Positions 45,611 to 56,242 of a stretch of 64,000 bases of DNA are shown piece after piece. How positions within the stretch are numbered: position 1 is the first letter of the stretch; each line of letters begins with the position of its first letter. The notes below the pieces were generated by a model, which did no database searches, was not told where the DNA came from, and saw nothing but the letters and a program-made list of their open reading frames with translations. The position numbers and the translations under genes were made by a program. Source of the stretch: Phoenix dactylifera (Eukaryota > Streptophyta > Magnoliopsida > Arecales > Arecaceae); contig NC_052407.1 in the NCBI RefSeq assembly GCF_009389715.1, positions 4,095,154 through 4,159,153 of the forward strand, in the 5' to 3' direction.

Positions 45611-48037
45611 TAAGGGTAGAATCCCTCAAAACTCAGTGCCCGACCCCGATCGAACCCTCATTCTGCGCTGGCTACTTCCCCTATTTCTCCTCTCCGGCTT
45701 CCGTCTTCCTCCTCTCCGGCACTGCCCTAGTCAACCGTCTTCCTCCTCTCCGGTGCCGACCGTCGGATTCCAACCTCCTCTCCTCCTCCCTTCTCTCCGG
45801 CGCCGACCGACCAACCCCGATCTCTTCCACCTGAGGTATTTTTCTCCTCCTCCCTCTTCTCCCTCCTTCTCGCTTGTTCTCCTCCTTCTCCGCCTCTTCT
45901 TGTTCGTGTGTTCGTGGGTGTTTTTTTCTTTTTTTACATATTCTCTAGCTTTGCCTCCGCCCGAGGATCTCCTCCTCCTCCCTCCTCTCCGGCGCCGTCC
46001 GAGCAGCCCTCAAACCTCGATCGACTCGGCAACCCTGATAAGTATGATCGTTGAACAATTATTATTTTTTATTATTTTGTTGCTATTTGGCTAAGTTAAA
46101 AAATTGATTAATTCTACAATCTTTAGGAAGGGCTTGGGATTAATTTTCTAGGTCTGCAGATAAACCAGGCAGAGTCTAGGTCAATTTGGTCCCTTCATGC
46201 CAACTGAGAAAAAGCAGAAAATGCCCATATTGTTTAGGGAAGAAGGACTTATACTGTAGGATCCTGTGTATGAAGTCAAATTTATTGGACCTACAAATGC
46301 TGATTTGATAATTTTATTGGATCTGAAGATCAAGTGCCAGTCTATGTCATCTAATGCCAGCCAGTAACTTAGGTCGACAAACACCTATTTATTCTTTGTT
46401 ACTTTGTAATCAAAGAAGGTATCATTGTCTAGTATAGTATGGTATTATTGGTATTTTATCTTCTGTTTGGAACATTCAAAAGTATATCATAGTTTATCAG
46501 AGTTATAGTTTTCTGACCGGACTATCCAAACAAAAAGGCCTTCAATAGTGACCTAGAGGTAGGACTCATCTGCCACCTTATAATAAATTTTGGTAGATAA
46601 CAGTCAGGTAAATTCAAGTGCATGAATGAGGCATAAAGGTTTCTTTTGATGTTTATGATATCTAATTGTTGTTCATCTTGTCAAACTTCCATATCCTATG
46701 CATCAATGAACACATAAGCATATGGTGACTGACTGTGCTTTAAAGAATATCCTTTGTAGCTCATTAGCTAGTAAAAACTTTAAAATCATATGGGTGATAC
46801 TTGAGAATTTGCTTGCTTGAAAAATCATCAATTTCATGCAATTTCCTGATATCTTTTCGGATTGCCAGCTACTGCTGTTACCCTTTTCTGAATAAAAAGA
46901 CTGCTGTTAAATTAATAGTGCAGAGTCCATTTTGCAGCATAGATGAAAACTTGTCATTCTGTTCTGTTTAAGAGATTTCAGTGACTTGCACATCCTGGGA
47001 TAGTTACAAGCATTCAGCCAAGTCCTGGCGGTCACACCACACTTCTTCAGACCTAGGTACTTTACCTTGGAAGAGAGTACTTAACAGCAAGAAATTGACC
47101 TGCTTGTGAAATCAGGGATGTTAGAAAGCAAGGAATCAATCTACCATCGTACATACTACTGGAAAAAAACAAGCTTGGTTGGGTTGCCTTAAAACACAAG
47201 AAGGAAAAAAAAAAGATGCTTAAGATGTTATTTGCTATCTTTGCACTAACATAGTTATGGCTATTCTTTTACATCAGCAAAAGAAGATATACTTTTACTG
47301 CCGTAGAAAGTTGAAGTTATGATCATTGAAGTTATGACAAAGAGACTAGAAACATATATATTGCAAAAAAAAAAAAACCATCTAACCTCAAATGTCCCAT
47401 TAGGAGTTATATTGTACTGTTATAAAAAAAAAACTACGGTAGCCATCTTATAAAAATCTTACATCTTGTCTGATATATATCTTCTCATTGGCAGCAAACA
47501 ACTCGTGTAAAGGGCTCCAAGACTTTAATTTCAGCTTGTATGAGCTACTAGATAGTATTTCTTTCTATCCTGAACCAATTTATCTGCATATATTCCCAGC
47601 ATGTCTTAATATTAAGTGATTTACCCTATACTCATTTGCATATGGAACGTACCACATATAATTTCAACTGGTAACCTGCAAGGTAGTGACTGTACTCATA
47701 TCGAAAGGTTGTCGTTAGGCACCATCTGGTAACCTGCAAAAGCAGAATTTAACTAATTCCAGGAACTGAATTCTCAAGTATGTCTTTGCAGTGTTATTCC
47801 CTCACAAAAAAAATTTTTTTTGCACTGATATTTCATCAAGATGTCCAGTAGAAGTACTTTACTTAATTTAAGGAGTTTCATGTTTCAATGTCAATGACTG
47901 CATCAAAAAATCTGCGAAGGATGCGGAGAATATTCTAGTTAAAATAGTTGAGATTGGTTTAGGACAGGACTTGCCGGAAATGTCAAACCTGCTTGGATCC
48001 AAATATTGATTCTTTTTTGTGCATACCAGGTAACAAT
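45611..48037 (+). other. CACTA leader and non-coding left arm
   Basis: 45,640-46,040 is CT-rich and repeats TCTCCGG(C/T)(G/A)CCGACC-like words. A donor-like CCTGAG/GTATTT near 45,835 suggests a 5' untranslated exon for the TNPA-like gene. 46,100-47,990 is AT-rich with no recognisable ORF; a TNPD-like gene would be expected in an autonomous element and is absent. Confidence 0.45.
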
Positions 48038-49880
48038 ATGCTCCGAGGGAGACGATTTAGAGATGTGGAGTTCCAGCATTCTCAGGTGGGATCTACTTCT
48101 GATCAGTCCCTACAGTCCCAGCAGCCATGTGAGCATCAGCAGCACGAGTCAGGATCTCAACGCGAGCCTCCTGCTGATTGCCCGGAGGATGAGCTCCGGA
48201 TCCAGGGTAATTCGATTTAAAGTTCATATTTTATGTTCATATTTGTCTTCAACTTTTTAAGACATATTTTATTTAATTTTAATAGATGGACAAGGGACGG
48301 TGAGGACGAGACGGGGACCCACTCAAGCAAAGGATGTGTGGAAGCTTCCTCTGGGTGAGAAGATTATCATCCGATGCAACGAATTGGGGCAGCCCATCAA
48401 TAGAGCTGGAAGTCTACTATCAAGCTTTTTAGGATCGGTTGCACGCAAGGGTCAGCTGTGTCCGCTCAACTATACGAAGTGGAATGACATACTTCCTTCG
48501 TATAAGGTTGAGCTTCTTAAACTTATAGAGGTAATAAATTGAATTTATTCTTTTTAATTCGACACCTTCTGTATGTTAATTTGCTTTGTACCATAATTTT
48601 ATTTTAGAGGTTTAATATTATTATAACATTCTGTACCTTGTTGTAGGGTAAGTTTGTACTCCCTCCAGAGAGCCATGATTGGGTGCTAAAGTCCCTCAAC
48701 CGCAAATGGAAAGAATATAAAGCAAAATTGAAGACGGACTTCAAGCGCGAGGGTATGACAGAGGAGGAGGTTGCTCGTGTGACTCCTCCTGATGTATACC
48801 CTCAGCAGTGGAGGGAGCTTGTTCACTACTGGTTTTCTGAAAGAGGACAGGTCATGTATATTGTTTCAATATCTTCTATTATCTTTATTACTAATATAGA
48901 TTGCAAATATATACATTGAATCATATTATACTGTGTGCTTTTATTTTGGCAGACATATTCTAATATTGGTAGAGCTGCACGAGCATCTCAAGCAGTTCCT
49001 CATACTTCAGGCTCGAAGAGTTATGCGAGACGTAGAAATGAATTCGTAAGTTCTTTTGAAACTATTTGAAACTCTACTAACATATAGCACGTATCATGAT
49101 ATATAGTTTGCCCATATACTTTCCGTATGTGTAGATAGTAGAGCATGGAAGGGAGCCTGGTGAGGTAGAGTTTTATAAGATGACCCACACTCACCGAGAT
49201 GGCAGCTTTGTCCGGGACGAGTCGAGAGATATAGTTGTATGTATTCATTTTTTATTTGATCATAATTATTTTATTAATTTTACTTTCTTTAAATTATTAA
49301 TGTGACTGTTTATTTTTTTGAGAGAGATATAGGAAAGAGCTACAAATCTCATTTCAGAGCGCGTCGGGGAGTCATCATCATCCGACGCGGCCAGTCGCGT
49401 CGAGGCTCAGGTCTATGCAGAATTGATGGGCCCAGAACGTTATGGACGCGTGAGGGGTTATGGTATCGGAGTTACCCCCACTCAGCTGTCTGCAGTGAGC
49501 CGATATACCCAAGATGCCAGACAAGGTACTAGCACTGCAGAGGTTTGTAGTTTGAAGACAGAGATGGCACAGATAAAGCAGTCATATGAGACAAGGATAG
49601 AGGAGATGAGGCAGAGTCATATGACTGATATGGCGGAGTTGAAACAAAGCCAAGAGTTGAAGATACAATCTTTGCAGGACCAGCTTGACCATATTTCATC
49701 CTTTTTGCAGAGATTTGCTCCTCCGGTACATAACTAAATCTATTTGAATATTTTATGTAATTATAATGTATTCTTGTATGAGCGTGATGACTTTCGTATT
49801 TTTAGTTTCTAAAATATTTTTTTTTCTTGTAGGTTGATGATACTTCATCTACTCGTAGAGATGATGATGCCGACCCTTGA
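48038..49880 (+). CDS. TNPA-like CACTA protein (Ptta/En/Spm family), 417 aa, seven exons
   Basis: Exons: 48038-48206, 48286-48530, 48647-48850, 48953-49045, 49135-49236, 49333-49725, 49833-49880. All have GT-AG borders, keep frame and end at TGA. Start MLRGRRFRDVEFQHSQ; the ATG lies just after an acceptor, so an untranslated first exon is likely. Core: WKLPLGEKIIIRCNELGQPI, LNYTKWNDILPSYKVELLK, FVLPPESHDWVLKSLNRKWK, RELVHYWFSERGQ and VEHGREPGEVEFYKMTHTHR, the usual order in plant Ptta/En/Spm 'transposase_24' proteins. A Gly/Tyr-rich linker (YGRVRGYGIGVTPTQLSAV) precedes a coiled coil (about 340-400: KTEMAQIKQSYETRIEEMRQ and on), suggesting dimerisation. The maize relative TNPA binds subterminal motifs rather than cutting DNA; by analogy this protein may bind the element's palindromes (inference). 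It is intact in contrast to the wrecked Copia host. Confidence 0.85.
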
Positions 49881-50128
49881 TACATATTGTAGATTGTGTA
49901 CTTAGGAATTTGACTTATATGTTTTTAAAATTTTGGAGATTCCTTTGATTAATCTTGTATGATGATCATGAGATCTTTTTTGAGCAACATGATAAGTAGA
50001 ATCTATCAAAACCTATGTGCCTTCTTCCGCTTTCCTTCATTGTTAGAATGGAATGCAGCATCCATTCATTTGCTTTTCTAATTAATTGCTGTGAGTTCAT
50101 TTTGAATCAAATTTTATTCTATGAGCAG

Positions 50129-50211
50129 GTCACTTGACAGCTAGGAGTGATGTCTACAGCTTCGGGGTTGTCCTTCTTGAGCTCTTAACAGGACGCCGGT
50201 CTGTGGACAAG
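50129..50211 (+). pseudogene. Captured receptor-like kinase exon fragment
   Basis: After an acceptor (TATGAGCAG) the plus strand encodes [20 protein letters not shown] followed by RRSVDK, kinase subdomains IX-X as in plant receptor-like cytoplasmic kinases (PBL/RLCK-VII style). It breaks off after VDK into unrelated AT-rich sequence. The true intron-exon border argues for capture of genomic DNA rather than cDNA. Confidence 0.85.
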
Positions 50212-50465
50212 ATATTCTATATTTTCTGATTGTATCAATCTTTTTTCTGAATGGAACAGGCATGGAGGCAGGGCTTATGCTTTGTGATTGCCAGCTTGTC
50301 CCAGGATCACTACAGATTGGCATTTATGGACGACTTTGTAAGTACGGATCACTTGATACCATTTTCAAATTAGGAATTTGTTTGTCCTCTGTTATTTTTT
50401 TTAGAGTAAATTCTGAGCACTCATCTTTTTCATGTCTTCATTCTTTTTTATCTGGGGTGTTACAG

Positions 50466-51105
50466 GAACCTTCTAGTCATGTGGCTGATTCTACTAAATC
50501 TGACAATGACAATGATGAGGTTGCAGCCATGGCAAAGTCCTTAAAGGTGTGGTGCCTTTGTTCCTGGCAACCTTCATCTAGTAATTATATTAATGTTTGT
50601 GATATTACTCTGGCAGTAGTAAGCATTAGGATGTGCTCAATTTTATTTCCCAATCTTTGCTGGAAAGCCAGATTATAAGAAAGCATAACAAAAAAAGCAG
50701 TCCATTCAAACCAAGAGCATAGCATCAATTGTATTGCCTGATGTAGGCCCAGTAATTGTGCCACTATGGGATCGAATATTTGAATTATGACTAATCTTCA
50801 TTGAGATTTTTTAGGGGAAAAGACATCATTTTAAACATGTACCTTCATTACAGAAAAGGTTCTGGGTTTTTGACATTTTCATTTTTTGGATGTGCTGGGG
50901 CACATATTGTCATATATTTAAACAACAATGAGCTAAATTTTGGCATGCTTATCATATGATGTGTTTCACATACTTTCTATTGCAGAAGAAGGCAAAGGAG
51001 TTTAAGCAGCAGGAAGCCCATGAAAATGTCAATGCTGAGTCATATATTGTCAATGCAGAAAATGCGCGTTCTAAAAAGAAGCTGAAATCTTCCAAGTCTA
51101 ATTAA
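50466..51105 (+). pseudogene. Captured two-exon C-terminus of an unidentified host gene
   Basis: Exon 50466-50546 (acceptor GTGTTACAG, donor AAAG/GTGTGG) encodes EPSSHVADSTKSDNDNDEVA and on; exon 50986-51105 (acceptor CTATTGCAG) encodes KKAKEFKQQEAHENVNAESY and a lysine-rich tail ending SKSN, then TAA. The phases are compatible. The acidic stretch and basic C-terminus suggest a nuclear or nucleolar protein; the family was not recognised. Confidence 0.6.
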
Positions 51106-51805
51106 TCAAAGGCCAGTTTCAATCACATGGAGAGAGGGGACAGGATTGCTTTTTTCCTTTGATTTTCTTTATTGAAACAAAAGCACTGTAAGTCCTTTCC
51201 AGAATCTGGTAATACTGTCAAATGAGTGATGCTTTGCCCTCTTTCTGGAGCTTATATATGACATGGGGCTTTGTAGGTGTTTTTATCTTATAAACCGAAA
51301 GGAGTAGAAGTGAAAGCTCAATTTTCAGGTTGGCTGCTCTGCGACGCGATGATCCTAGTACTTTTGTTTTGAGCAACTGCTTCATACCGTCATGGTGTTA
51401 AGAACCAACCAACAATTATATGCTGTCTTGTAACACATCAGTTTTGAGGGTGTCAAAATCAGTTGAACAGGTCGACTGTTTTTAGCCTTTGTACATTGCA
51501 AAGACTGCAACGCTGATGAGGGTTATTAATAGGAACTGGCAATTGACAGGTTACTGGTTTGACCGGGGGAAAACACATGGTAGATTGTATACTTAGGAAT
51601 TTGACTTGTATGTTTTTAGAATATTTTTGAAGTACAATGTAATCAAATATGATAATATGAATGTAATCAAAATTCTTGTTTGTGACACATATTTTGTTAT
51701 ATATGTGATTCAGTGTATTTGTTTCTATTGTTTTGTAAGAATTTAATGTACACAGAGTATTTAAAAATTACTTTTACAAAAAAAAATTTTTTAAAAAAAT
51801 TTAAT

Positions 51806-52295
51806 GCCGACGCTTATAAGCGTCGGGAAAAGCAACAGGAACGTAAACCTAATAGCACGCCTTTAACGACGCTTTTAAGCGTCGGCCTAAACCCGTAGTA
51901 ACCAACCCTTCTCCCCGAGTCTGATAGAAGAAACGACGCTTAAAAGCGTCGGGAAAAGCAAGCCTTTAACGACGAGCGTCGGCCTAAACCCGTAGTAACC
52001 AACCCTTCTCCCCGGAGTCTGATAGAAGAAACGACGCTTAAAAGCGTCGGAAAAAGCAAGCCTTTAACGACGCTTTTAAGCGTCGGCCTAAAACTATAGC
52101 AACCAACCCTTCTCGCCGACGCTTATAAGCGTCGGAGTATGATAAAAGGAACGACGCTTAAAAGCGTCGTCATAGACCAACGACGCTTTTTTGACGCGTC
52201 GGGTTAAACCCGACCCACGCCCACCTGCCCGACGTCTGAGCCACGCTTTGCGAAGCGTGGGCTGGGAATTCGCCGACGCTTATAAGCGTCGGTAG
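51806..52295. repeat. Right subterminal palindrome array of the CACTA element
   Basis: About eleven motifs of the CGACGCTTATAAGCGTCG family, including CGACGCTTTTAAGCGTCGG and CGACGCTTAAAAGCGTCGG. Part is a tandem repeat of a ~100-bp unit (palindrome, CCTAAACCCGTAGTAACCAA, palindrome) from about 51,855 to 52,160, in about three copies. One motif has lost its centre (AACGACGAGCGTCGGC). Confidence 0.85.
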
Positions 52296-52340
52296 AGACA
52301 AAAAAAAGCGCCGAGAGTTATTCCTTCTTTTGTAGTGTTA

Positions 52341-53250
52341 AGCCCGTAAATGGCTTTCTTCAATAAACATACATGGTCAGGCTTCGATGTGTCAATGAAG
52401 CCTTTTGGTTGCTGCACGTAAACCTATTCATCAAGGGTGCCATGTAGAAAAGCATTACATACATCCAATTGACGTATAGGCCAATGACAAGATATAGCAA
52501 GACTTAGAAGAATCCTTATTGTAGGAAATTTTGCCACTGGACTGAACGTTTCCAGGTAGTCAAGACCATATTCTTGCTTATAACCCTGTGCAACTAGTCT
52601 TGCTTTGTAACGAGCTATAGATCCATCGGCATTTCTTTTTATTTTGTAGGTCTATTTGCAGCCCACGATATTTTGATTAGAGGACCGAGATACTAGTATC
52701 CAAGTCTGTTCATCCAGCAATGCATTGTACTCAGCTGACATGGCTGCTCTCCATCTCGAATCAGCAAATGCTTGAATAAATGTAGAGGGTTCAGTTGTAG
52801 CAGTGATCATATGATGTAGATCAAATATTTGAGCAGGTTTTAAAGAACCAGTCTTAGACCTTGTAACCATTGTGTGTTTGTTTGCAGAATTGTCTACCTG
52901 TACCGGTGTAGGAAGAGATGCTGAAGTTGGATGAGATGAAGGTGTAGGTGACTGAGATGAAGGTGCAGAAGGTATCTGTGACCGAGCCGTGGAAATGGGA
53001 CTGCCTGATGTGGACTGTAAGTCATAAGATGGTGGGACTAATAATGAAAACGACAATAATGGAGGTAGTGTTGATGTGGTGCTTTTAGCTTGGGCAAAAG
53101 GAAATGAAGACTCATCAAATGTAACGTGTCTGGATATAAACACCTTTCCTGTTTGAGGGTTGTAACATCTATAAGCCTTGTATTGAAGAGCATAGCCCAA
53201 GAATACACAGGGATATGATCTTGGAGATAGCTTCCCCAATCAGAGGGGTA
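52341..53250 (-). pseudogene. Copia linker and N-terminal RT part
   Basis: YPCVFLGYALQYKAYRCYNP linker, a Ser/Pro-rich spacer, then SRWRAAMSAEYNALLDEQTW and the start of RT, broken by a stop just after IVGCK. The block KPDHVCLLKKAIYGL reaches 52,341, where the CACTA target site begins; RT resumes at 45,302 with KQAPRQWFATF. Confidence 0.85.
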
Positions 53251-53258
53251 ATCTCATT

Positions 53259-53474
53259 TGAGACTGCCTCTCTTTCTTTTATAGTATGTTCGTATGTTTG
53301 GGCGACTGGACGCCGTGTGGTTAGCTGAACAATTGGAGTATCCTAGAGGGAGGCGAGGGGGAGATTCCCTACAGCGAGAGGGAGGCCTCGCGAGCCGGGC
53401 TTTGGAGATGAGGCCTTTTGGCGAAGCCAAGTCAACTTCGGCAGACCAACTCGAAGTGTCGAAAGCATCTATCA
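53259..53474. other. Foreign 216-bp block inside the Copia integrase-RT linker
   Basis: Between FGCQC (end of integrase) and GKLSPRSYPCVFLGY (linker) lies a GC-rich stretch not expected in Copia, bounded on plus by TGAGAC...CTATCA (TG...CA) and containing TATAAAAGAAAGAG on minus. It could be a small solo LTR or other insertion; no TSD was found. Confidence 0.4.
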
Positions 53475-54619
53475 GGTAGGGCCAACAATTCTGGGAAAAG
53501 CTTGTGACATTGACAACCAAACACTTTTAAAAAATGATAATCAGGCAGTCTCTGAAATAGTACTTCAAACGGTGATTTAGAGTTCAAACTCAAGATTGGT
53601 AACCTGTTTATCAGGTGTACAGCCGTTAACAAAGCTTCTACCCAGAAGTGTAGAGGGGCTAATGAGTGAATGAGAAGGCTCCTAACAGTTTCTAATAGGT
53701 GACGATGCTTCCTTTCAGCACTCCCGTTTTGTTCAGGTGTGTGGGGTGCAGATATTTGATGTTCAATTTCTGACAGGTGAAATAATTTTTGAAACTTGTC
53801 ATTGCAGAACTCCCCTCCTCCATCCGAGCGAAAAGACTTAATAGTGGTAGAGAACTGATTTTCAACTAAAGCTTTGAAATGTATAAAATGCTGATATACT
53901 TCAGATTTAGCAGTCATAGAGTATATCCAAGAGTATTTTGAGAAATCATCCAAAAACAGGACATAGAAACGATACCCACTGGTGGATGCCATGGAAGACG
54001 CCCCCCATACATCTGAATGTATCAGCTGGAGAGGTTTATTTGAGCGCTCCGTTGTTGATCCAAAAGGTAATTTGTGAGACTTTGCAAGGCTGCATGGCTG
54101 ACAGAATCCAGAGCCTTTAGTTGAGTGAGGAACTTTCAGTAGATGAAGTATTTGGGAAAGTGTTCTAGCCGCTGGATGCCCAAGGCGTTGATGCCGAATT
54201 GAAGAAGATGAACTGTCTGATAATAGTGCACACTGGTTATTGGAAATTGTAGCAGATTTTGGTGAAGCAAAGGAGAATGGAATGGTGTACAAGCCCTCAG
54301 TACAGCTCCCCTTGAATAGAATTTTGTTGGAATTCATGTCCTTGATTATGCAGCCGGTATCATCAAACATTATAGTGCAATTATTATCAGAGGCAAGCTT
54401 GTAAACAGATAATAAATTTCTGGAAATATGTGGCACATGTAATAATTTGGAGAGATGAAAAGAATAATTTGGTGTGTGTAAGGTACTGGTACCATGCTGA
54501 TTAATGGAAAGAGCATCCCCATTGCCAACTGTGACCTGTTCTTGTCCATGGTATTGAGTTGGCTTGTGAATAACGGAAGAATTGCTGGTGATATGGGATG
54601 TAGCGTCGCTGTCCATCAC
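53432..54619 (-). pseudogene. Copia protease-integrase segment
   Basis: Protease start MDSDATSHIT: the usual DSGA motif has Gly replaced by Asp. GAG-pre-integrase zinc finger HQRLGHPAARTLSQ...CQPCSLAKSH. Integrase core with D (HSDVWGA), D (RSDGGGEF) and E (PEQNGSAERKHRH) all present. The frame stays open until an unrelated GC-rich block near 53,480. Confidence 0.85.
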
Positions 54620-55732
54620 CTAGTCTTGAATACGAGATGGTCCAACAGATAAAAACGCTTGAGATTGATGTTGATTTGTTGCTAGACGATGAGGCTGATG
54701 CACATATTCTTGATTCAGACTATTGGTTTGTAATGAATTAACTCTCTTGTATCTGAAGTCAGTTTTGAACCAGCAATTGGCTGTTGTGTGTCCACGTTTA
54801 TAGCAGATTTGACATTCAGGTAGAGGTTGCAGATCTCTTGTTCTACTGGTTGATGACCCTGTAACAGGGAATTGAAAAAATCTGCCTCTACCTCAACTTC
54901 TATTGAAGAAAGTTCTGCCTCTGCCTCGGCCTCTTATAGCAGATAATGCATATGCTGGATCTGATGCAGCTGAGGGGTGATTTTTATTGTTTATGATAAG
55001 TTCTTTGCTACTGAGCAGAGCATAGAGCTCATCTAACGATATGTTAGATGCTCTAGTGCGAATGGCAGTGCTAAAGGAGTCATATGACTTAGGCAAACCA
55101 TTCAAGATGTGTAAGATCACATCCTCTGGATCTGGAACAGAACCGGCAGCTGAAAGGGCATCTACCTTGGATCTAATTGAATGGAGGTACTGATGCATTG
55201 GTAAATCATTTTTTCTGATGTTAGACAGCTCGTTCTTGAGCTGAATAATATGACTCCTAATAGAGGAGTTGAGCCTCCGATCTAATGTCGACCATATTTG
55301 GTGAGTATGTTCAAGATTAATGATGTAGGGGAGAATGGCAGATGATATCGTTGATGTCAATGCCGTGGCCAACAATTGATCAGTCAGTAAGCTATTTTGG
55401 TAATCAGATGCAGTAGGATCATCTGATGTGAGTCTTGAAAATGAGTTTTCATCCAGAAACTCAAGAAACCCACTGGCTCGAAATATTCGGACAATTTGTG
55501 AACGCCATATGAGGTAATTATCAGTAGACAGTTGAGAAGATACCAGAATGTGGATTTTTGATAAGACGAACTTGAGTTTTGGAGATAAGAGGCGATCATC
55601 ATCGCCTCTTGTGGTATCGTCTATTCCTTCGGTGCTTGCTTGCCTGATTTGGGTAGGAGGTCCTGAATTCATCTCTCGTTCTTCGTCTTCTTTAATATCA
55701 GGTAACGCTACCTCAAGATGGATTCGAGGCAT
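54620..55732 (-). pseudogene. Copia gag with zinc knuckle
   Basis: Starts at the ATG at 55,732 (MPRIHLEVALPDIKEDEE). Typical Copia gag (UBN2-like) features are LVSSQLSTDNYLIWRSQI, LENELSNI-like KNELSNIRKND and ILNGLPKSYDSFSTAIR, ending in RGRGRGR. An in-frame stop near 54,892 is followed in the same frame by a CX2CX4HX4C knuckle (CQICYKRGHTTANC). Another stop precedes the protease. Confidence 0.8.
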
Positions 55733-55896
55733 ATGATGATCATCTAACCAGTTTTACTGAAAGTGAAAACCGGTGTTACTGATTTTGCCAGATGAAGAAA
55801 AAAATATCAAGAAGACTCCAGAGAATCTCCATCTTCATTGCAAATCTTGGAAGCTGCGGTTTCATATCTATATGCAGGAACTTGGCTCTGATACCA

Positions 55897-56237
55897 TGAT
55901 AGAATTTGAGAAGAAAGAATAGAAACAGAAACTGTATTCTGTTCTCAGGATATGTTGAAACAGAGTTGTATGTAACAGCGTTTCATTGAAAACGTTTTAC
56001 AAATAAGATCTGGGATGAAGCTACAGCAACAGAGAAAACAGAAAGAATGGAGTGAATACACTATAGTTCAGAATTACATTCATTTATATAGTAATGGCAT
56101 GTATTCTGGATTGTTCTATGATCCGGTTGATCCAGCTGGAGTTGATATAGTCTGTCCAGCTGAGAATGAAGCTGAATCAGTTGATCCTCTAACCGATTCA
56201 GTTGAGTCAGTTTGCTTGAAACTTCTAGAACTCAATA
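55897..56237 (-). repeat. Copia 5' LTR
   Basis: 341 bp, same ends as the 3' LTR. The primer-binding site adjoins its internal edge, and TSD CTATG follows at 56,238. Confidence 0.9.
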
Positions 56238-56242
56238 CTATG

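Larger units (their letters stand above)
49889..51621. repeat. 41-bp direct repeats flanking the captured segment
   Basis: TAGATTGTGTACTTAGGAAT at 49,889-49,930 and TAGATTGTATACTTAGGAAT at 51,580-51,621, each followed by TTGACTT and TATGTTTTTA with few mismatches, bracket the kinase and two-exon fragments. Confidence 0.75.
45303..52337 (+). mobile_element. Non-autonomous CACTA (En/Spm-type) transposon, 7,035 bp
   Basis: Right end in reverse reads CACTACAAAAGAAGGAATAA; left end reads CAGTACAATAAAATTAGAGA, a one-base variant of CACTA. The 3-bp TSD TTA is exact (45,300-45,302 and 52,338-52,340), and removing the element restores an open Copia RT frame across the site. Palindrome arrays lie beneath each end. 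The interior holds a seven-exon TNPA-like gene (48,038-49,880) and host-like gene fragments (50,129-51,105). No TNPD/transposase ORF is visible, so mobility would need help in trans. Confidence 0.93.
43877..56237 (-). mobile_element. Copia LTR retrotransposon (minus), interrupted by a CACTA element
   Basis: Two 341-bp LTRs (43,877-44,217; 55,897-56,237) differ at about 13 positions by eye, nearly all transitions. 5-bp TSD CTATG at 43,872-43,876 and 56,238-56,242. The primer-binding site next to the 5' LTR reads TGGTATCAGAGCC (minus; about 55,884-55,896), complementary to initiator tRNA-Met. The polypurine tract beside the 3' LTR appears on plus as TACCCCCCTGCAAG. Domains on the minus strand: gag, CCHC knuckle, protease, integrase, RT and RNase H, in Copia order. 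Stop codons after gag, before protease and in RNase H (STEA followed by TAA) make it defective even without the 7-kb insertion. The LTR ends in coding orientation are TA...CA, a non-canonical type. Confidence 0.92.

Noticed and set aside
45529-46094. Ser/Pro/Leu-rich ORFs in the CACTA left arm
   Set aside because: Fall in a CT-rich leader; no domain, and a splice donor interrupts them.
50262-50678. 138-codon ORF in the captured segment
   Set aside because: Crosses splice sites of the captured exons and runs partly in their wrong frame; a shadow ORF.
45352-52292. CRISPR-like array
   Set aside because: Motifs are palindromes at transposon ends with irregular spacing, in a plant genome; no spacer logic or cas genes.
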